NCBI GenBank assembly: GCA_965197275.1
Contig: CBDAMQ010000026.1
Coordinates: 186,001 to 250,000 of the forward strand
Direction of reading: 5' to 3'
From: DASCOT01 sp965197275
Lineage (GTDB): Bacteria > Acidobacteriota > UBA890 > WLXD01
DNA: 64,000 bases
Part shown: one piece after another, positions 60,648 to 64,000 of the stretch
Layout of the letters: the number at the start of each line of letters is the position of its first letter
Position numbering within the stretch: position 1 is the stretch's first letter
The notes under the pieces: generated by a model
Seen by the model: only the letters and a program-made list of their open reading frames with translations
What the model was told of the DNA's origin: nothing
Database searches by the model: none
Made by a program: the position numbers and the translations under genes

Positions 60648-62660
60648 TTGCTAGGGACAACGAGGTCACGCATTGCGGCGGCGATCGGGGATGCGGTGGC
60701 CGATCTTTCCGGCGAGGATCGCGAGCTGCCGCATGTAGAGGACCCACCGCGACCGGAGATGGGCGATCTTGCCTGCGCCGTAGCGTTGCAGCTGTCCAAG
60801 AAGCTGGGCCGGAACCCGCGCGAGGTTGCCCAGCAGCTGATCGAACGTCTAGAAGCCGCCAAGGTGCCTGGAGTGTCGTCGTGGAGCATTGCCGGCCCCG
60901 GGTTTCTGAACGCGCATCTCGATCGCGGGCCGGCGTTGCTGACGCTCATTGACGGTCTTGGCGCCTCAGAGCCGGTGGTGCACGGCGGCGACAAGGTCCT
61001 GGTCGAACACACCAGCGTCAATCCCAACAAGGCGGCCCACGTGGGCCACCTGCGGAACGCGTGCATGGGTGACACTCTGGCGCGCATCCACGCGGCGGTT
61101 GGACATCCGGTCGAGATCCACAACTACATCGACGACACCGGCGTACAGGTTGCCGATGTCGTTATCGGCTTCCTCGACCTGCGCCACCTGTCGCCCGACC
61201 AGGTACGTGATCTCCCGGAGCCGTTCGACTACCTCTGCTGGGATCTGTATACCGAGGTCAGCACGCGTCTGCAGGACGATGAGGCCTTGGCCGAGCGGCG
61301 CCGTGAGGTGTTGGTGGCGCTGGAGGAGGGCGACAGCGTCGAGGCCGAGATGGGGCGTGCCGTCGCGGAGCGGATCGTGACGCGCCACTTGCTCACCATG
61401 GGGCGCGTGGGAATCGAGTACGACCTGCTGGTGAAAGAAGGCGACATCCTGGATCTCGATCTGTGGTCGGAGGCGTTCGAGCGTCTCAAATCGAGCCCGC
61501 AGGTGACCTACGTCGAAGCGGGCAAGCACGCCGGCTGCTGGGTGCTGCGTTTGAGCGCGACGGAGGGTTTCGAAGAGCTCGAGGAGGCCGACAAGGTACT
61601 CGTACGCTCCAACGGCACGGCGACTTATGTGGCCAAGGACATCGCGCACCACTACTGGAAATACGGGCTGCTGGAGAGAGATTTCAACTACGAGATCGTG
61701 CCCGGTAGTGCCGCCAAGCGCGATGGAACACGCGTATGGCGTACCACCGCAGGGCCAGGCTCGGAGGGCCCTTTCGGTCACGCTGACCGGGCCATCTCGG
61801 TGATCGATGTCCGGCAGTCGTACCTGCAATCCATCGTCGAGCAGGCTTTCTACTTGATCGGTGAGGACGCCGCCGGCGAGAGCTTCAGGCACTTCGACTA
61901 CGAGATGGTAGCGCTGTCGCCGGCGACGGCCAGGGCGCTCGGCATCCCGACCGATGCCGCTGGCGGAGATGGGGACGAGGAGCGCCAGTTCGTCGAGATG
62001 TCCGGTCGTCGCGGATACGGAGTGAAGGCGGACGATCTTCTCGATGAGCTGGTGCGCCGGGCCACCGCCGAGGTTGCGAGCCGCAACGAGCAGCTGGCGC
62101 CGGATGTGCAGGCAGAAATCGGCGCCCAGATTGCCGTTGGCGCGGCCCGCTATCTGTTGCTGCGCTACGCGCGCAACACGGTGATCGTCTTCGACCTTGA
62201 TGAGGCGCTCAGTTTCGAGGGCGAGACCGGACCGTACATCCAGTACGCCGCGGTGCGCGCGGCGCGTATCTTCGACAAGCTCTCGGAACGTCTAGGCGCC
62301 GAGGTGTCCGCGGCGCTCGAAGCGGCGCTTCGCGGCGAAGATAGCCCGATGACCATCGACCGTGCGGCCATCGATGCGCGACTCCAGGCAGATGACGGAC
62401 ATCTGTGGAGCCTGGTCCTGGCGCTGGGCCGCTACGAGGAGATCCTGAGCCAGACGGTGAGCTCGCTGGAGATCTCCACCCTGGCTCGTTACGCCTTCAC
62501 CCTGGCGCAGCATTTCAGTCGCTTTTATCATGGCTACCCCATCCTGCAGGCGGACGACGAGGACGATCGCGCCCTCCGAATCCTGGTCGCATACGCCTTC
62601 CAGAAGCGACTGACCGCGCTCCTGGAGCTGCTCGGGATCCCGCTTCCGGAACGGATGTAG
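60648..62660 (+). CDS. argS: Arginyl-tRNA synthetase
   Basis: Class Ia synthetase that charges tRNA-Arg. The N-terminal Add-1 domain contains RPEMGDLACAVALQLSKKLG. HTSVNPNKAAHVGHLRNACMGDTL holds the HIGH-type sequence (HVGH, about residues 132-135). HNYIDDTGVQVADV and the second signature region VEMSGRRGYGVKADDLLD (about 447, without a canonical KMSKS, as in many ArgRS) follow. The C-terminal DALR domain ends with LLELLGIPLPERM. At 670 residues it is longer than E. coli (577). The TTG start at 60648 has GGGAG upstream and is not certain. Confidence 0.95.
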   Translation: MLGTTRSRIAAAIGDAVADLSGEDRELPHVEDPPRPEMGDLACAVALQLSKKLGRNPREVAQQLIERLEAAKVPGVSSWSIAGPGFLNAHLDRGPALLTLIDGLGASEPVVHGGDKVLVEHTSVNPNKAAHVGHLRNACMGDTLARIHAAVGHPVEIHNYIDDTGVQVADVVIGFLDLRHLSPDQVRDLPEPFDYLCWDLYTEVSTRLQDDEALAERRREVLVALEEGDSVEAEMGRAVAERIVTRHLLTMGRVGIEYDLLVKEGDILDLDLWSEAFERLKSSPQVTYVEAGKHAGCWVLRLSATEGFEELEEADKVLVRSNGTATYVAKDIAHHYWKYGLLERDFNYEIVPGSAAKRDGTRVWRTTAGPGSEGPFGHADRAISVIDVRQSYLQSIVEQAFYLIGEDAAGESFRHFDYEMVALSPATARALGIPTDAAGGDGDEERQFVEMSGRRGYGVKADDLLDELVRRATAEVASRNEQLAPDVQAEIGAQIAVGAARYLLLRYARNTVIVFDLDEALSFEGETGPYIQYAAVRAARIFDKLSERLGAEVSAALEAALRGEDSPMTIDRAAIDARLQADDGHLWSLVLALGRYEEILSQTVSSLEISTLARYAFTLAQHFSRFYHGYPILQADDEDDRALRILVAYAFQKRLTALLELLGIPLPERM

Positions 62661-62733
62661 AAGGCACATTGCAGCTGACCACGGGGAGCCGCTATGCCAG
62701 GGGTTCCGAGGCAGCCAAGACTCTCCGGCATCG

Positions 62734-62763
62734 TTGTGCGCCCGGAGCGGCCCCTGCTAGCAT
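62734..62763 (+). promoter_or_regulatory. Promoter for the S55-domain protein gene
   Basis: TTGTGC (62734-62739), an 18-base spacer to TAGCAT (62758-62763), and the extended TG giving TGCTAGCAT at 62755-62763. It lies 33 bases before the ATG in a 136-base gap after argS. Confidence 0.5.
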
Positions 62764-62796
62764 GAACCACTCCCGCCAACTCGGTCTCCGAACGCC

Positions 62797-64000
62797 ATGA
62801 CTTCAGCCACGCATCCTCTGCGACAGTGCGTCGCCGCTCTTGCGCTGGCTGGTGTCATCGGCGGCCAGGCGCTGGGCTCGGTGCCACAGTCGCAGGCACG
62901 GACAGAGCGCACCGACGAGCTGATGAGCGTGTCGGAGGTTCGCGTCGGTATGGTGGGCACCGGCTACACGGTCGTGCGTGGGACGGAGCCCGAGAGCTTC
63001 AAAGCCGAGATCCTCGGCGTGTTGCACAACGTGTTTCCGAAGCACGATCTGATCGTCGCGCGGCTCACCGGGCTTGACCTCGAGCGCGCCGGGGTGCTGG
63101 CAGGGATGAGCGGCAGTCCGGTGTACGTCGACGGCCGCCTGATCGGCGCCGTGGCCTATCGGCTGGTGAACTTCGGGCACGAGGCGGTTGCGGGCATCGT
63201 GTCGATCGAGGACATGTTGGAGGTGTCGGAGCTCGAAACCGGTGGCCCGGGCACTTCGGTGGCCGTGGACGCCTCACCGGAGATCGTCCTGCGAGCCGCG
63301 GCCGAGCTGCTGACCGGTACGCGCGGTGCCGAGGCGTTGCTGCCGCTGCACGGCGCGATGCAGGGAATACGTCCGATCTCGACGCCGGTCGCCATCGGCG
63401 GACTGTCTCCGTCGCTCGTCGGCAGTGTGACGCCGTTGTTCGATGCTCTCGGGTGGACTCCCACGATCGGTGGGAATGCCGGGTCGCGACAGACCGATGC
63501 CAACCTCGAGCCGGGCGGCGTCGTCGCCGTGCAGCTGGTACGAGGAGATATCAACATCACTGCTTCCGGCACGATCACGTACCGCGACGGGGATAGGCTC
63601 CTGGCGTTCGGACACCCGTTTCTGCAGGGTGGCAGTGTGGATTTCCCTATGGTCGCCGCCGAGGTCATCACGGTGCTCAGCAGCGCCCAGGCTTCCTCGA
63701 AGCTGACTGCTGCCGGGGATCAGGTCGTGGGCGCGGTACGGCAGGATCGCCAGGCGGCGATCCTCGGGATAGTCGGTGAACGATCGCGGATGATCCCCGT
63801 ACACACGACGATCGAGGAGGGCCGCAAGACGGAGCATCTCGATTTCGAGATCGTCGCCGACCGCTTGATCACGCCGCTCTATCTGTTTTTCGGTCTGGTC
63901 AGCGGCGTACAGAGCCTCGACCGTACTTTCGGGGAAGGCTCTATCGAGGTCGACGCGCAGATCGAAGTTGGCGGCGGGCTCGATCCGGTTCAGTTCGACA
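62797..64000 (+). CDS. Exported SpoIVB-like S55-domain protein (runs off the right edge)
   Basis: The frame is open from the ATG at 62797 to the window end (401 codons) and is incomplete. The N-terminus has a hydrophobic stretch (VAALALAGVIGGQALGSV, about residues 11-28) that could be a signal peptide or anchor. Then follows the S55 region: VRVGMVGTGYTVVRGTEPESF (about 48) and VLAGMSGSPVYVDGRLIGAV (about 102), where the GMSGSP serine matches the SpoIVB nucleophile; the LLAFGHPFLQGG segment near 270 fits the catalytic His. SpoIVB cleaves sporulation proteins in Firmicutes; here no sporulation genes occur, so the role is unknown. Confidence 0.8.
   Translation, partial: MTSATHPLRQCVAALALAGVIGGQALGSVPQSQARTERTDELMSVSEVRVGMVGTGYTVVRGTEPESFKAEILGVLHNVFPKHDLIVARLTGLDLERAGVLAGMSGSPVYVDGRLIGAVAYRLVNFGHEAVAGIVSIEDMLEVSELETGGPGTSVAVDASPEIVLRAAAELLTGTRGAEALLPLHGAMQGIRPISTPVAIGGLSPSLVGSVTPLFDALGWTPTIGGNAGSRQTDANLEPGGVVAVQLVRGDINITASGTITYRDGDRLLAFGHPFLQGGSVDFPMVAAEVITVLSSAQASSKLTAAGDQVVGAVRQDRQAAILGIVGERSRMIPVHTTIEEGRKTEHLDFEIVADRLITPLYLFFGLVSGVQSLDRTFGEGSIEVDAQIEVGGGLDPVQFD

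Overview
This 64 kb window is GC-rich and densely coded. It comes from a Gram-negative bacterium: it encodes lipid A disaccharide synthase (lpxB), an MsbA-type lipid A flippase, a DUF374 acyltransferase, two complete LPS-type glycosyltransferases (a third is cut by the edge) and a Tat translocase. The short EF-Ts (211 aa), the gene order, a DPP-IV-like S9 peptidase, a heme-c/PQQ dehydrogenase and an S55 (SpoIVB-like) domain protein suggest an uncultured deltaproteobacterial-type lineage (Desulfobacterota, Myxococcota or Binatota-like). That placement is an inference from content and order; there is no rRNA here to fix taxonomy. I saw no rRNA, tRNA, CRISPR array, prophage or defence island.

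Layout. 1-2333 (minus): three glycosyltransferases, the first cut by the window edge. 2524-6269 (plus): lpxB, msbA and a DUF374 acyltransferase, an envelope lipid cassette divergent from the glycosyltransferases. 6310-8115 (minus): SDR dehydrogenase then an agmatinase-family ureohydrolase. 8199-11543 (plus): M20 metallopeptidase and a secreted cytochrome c/PQQ dehydrogenase. 11541-11816: a 272-bp inverted-repeat element flanked by TA, inserted in the stop codon of the PQQ gene. 11879-29063 (plus): yicC, gmk, rpoZ, coaBC, family-4 uracil-DNA glycosylase, priA, an S9 peptidase split by a frameshift, guaA, dnaE, an unrecognised protein, accA, recJ. 29089-31399 (minus): threonine synthase and tatA/tatC.

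31660-62660 (plus) is one 31-kb co-directional block dominated by translation and RNA genes: rimP, nusA, infB, DUF503, rbfA, nrnA-like, truB, rpsO, pnp, rplM, rpsI, rpsB, tsf, pyrH, frr; then a sugar nucleotidyltransferase plus an AmgK-like kinase, asnS, pgpA, pncC, plsY, gpsA, a TPR lipoprotein-like protein, ftsY, ribD, ribE, ribBA, ffh, rpsP, khpA, rimM, trmD, rplS, rnhB, argS. Many neighbours overlap by ATGA, GTGA or TTGA, so translational coupling is likely. A secreted S55-domain protein runs off the right edge.

The window is mostly core metabolism and information processing, and I found no convincing new multi-gene system. The best leads are the TA-flanked element in the stop codon, the S9 frameshift, a recurrent extended -10 motif (TGCTAnnnT) in front of transcription units, a terminator-like hairpin just before rimP, acidic low-complexity tails on S2 and S16, and an unrecognised protein between dnaE and accA.
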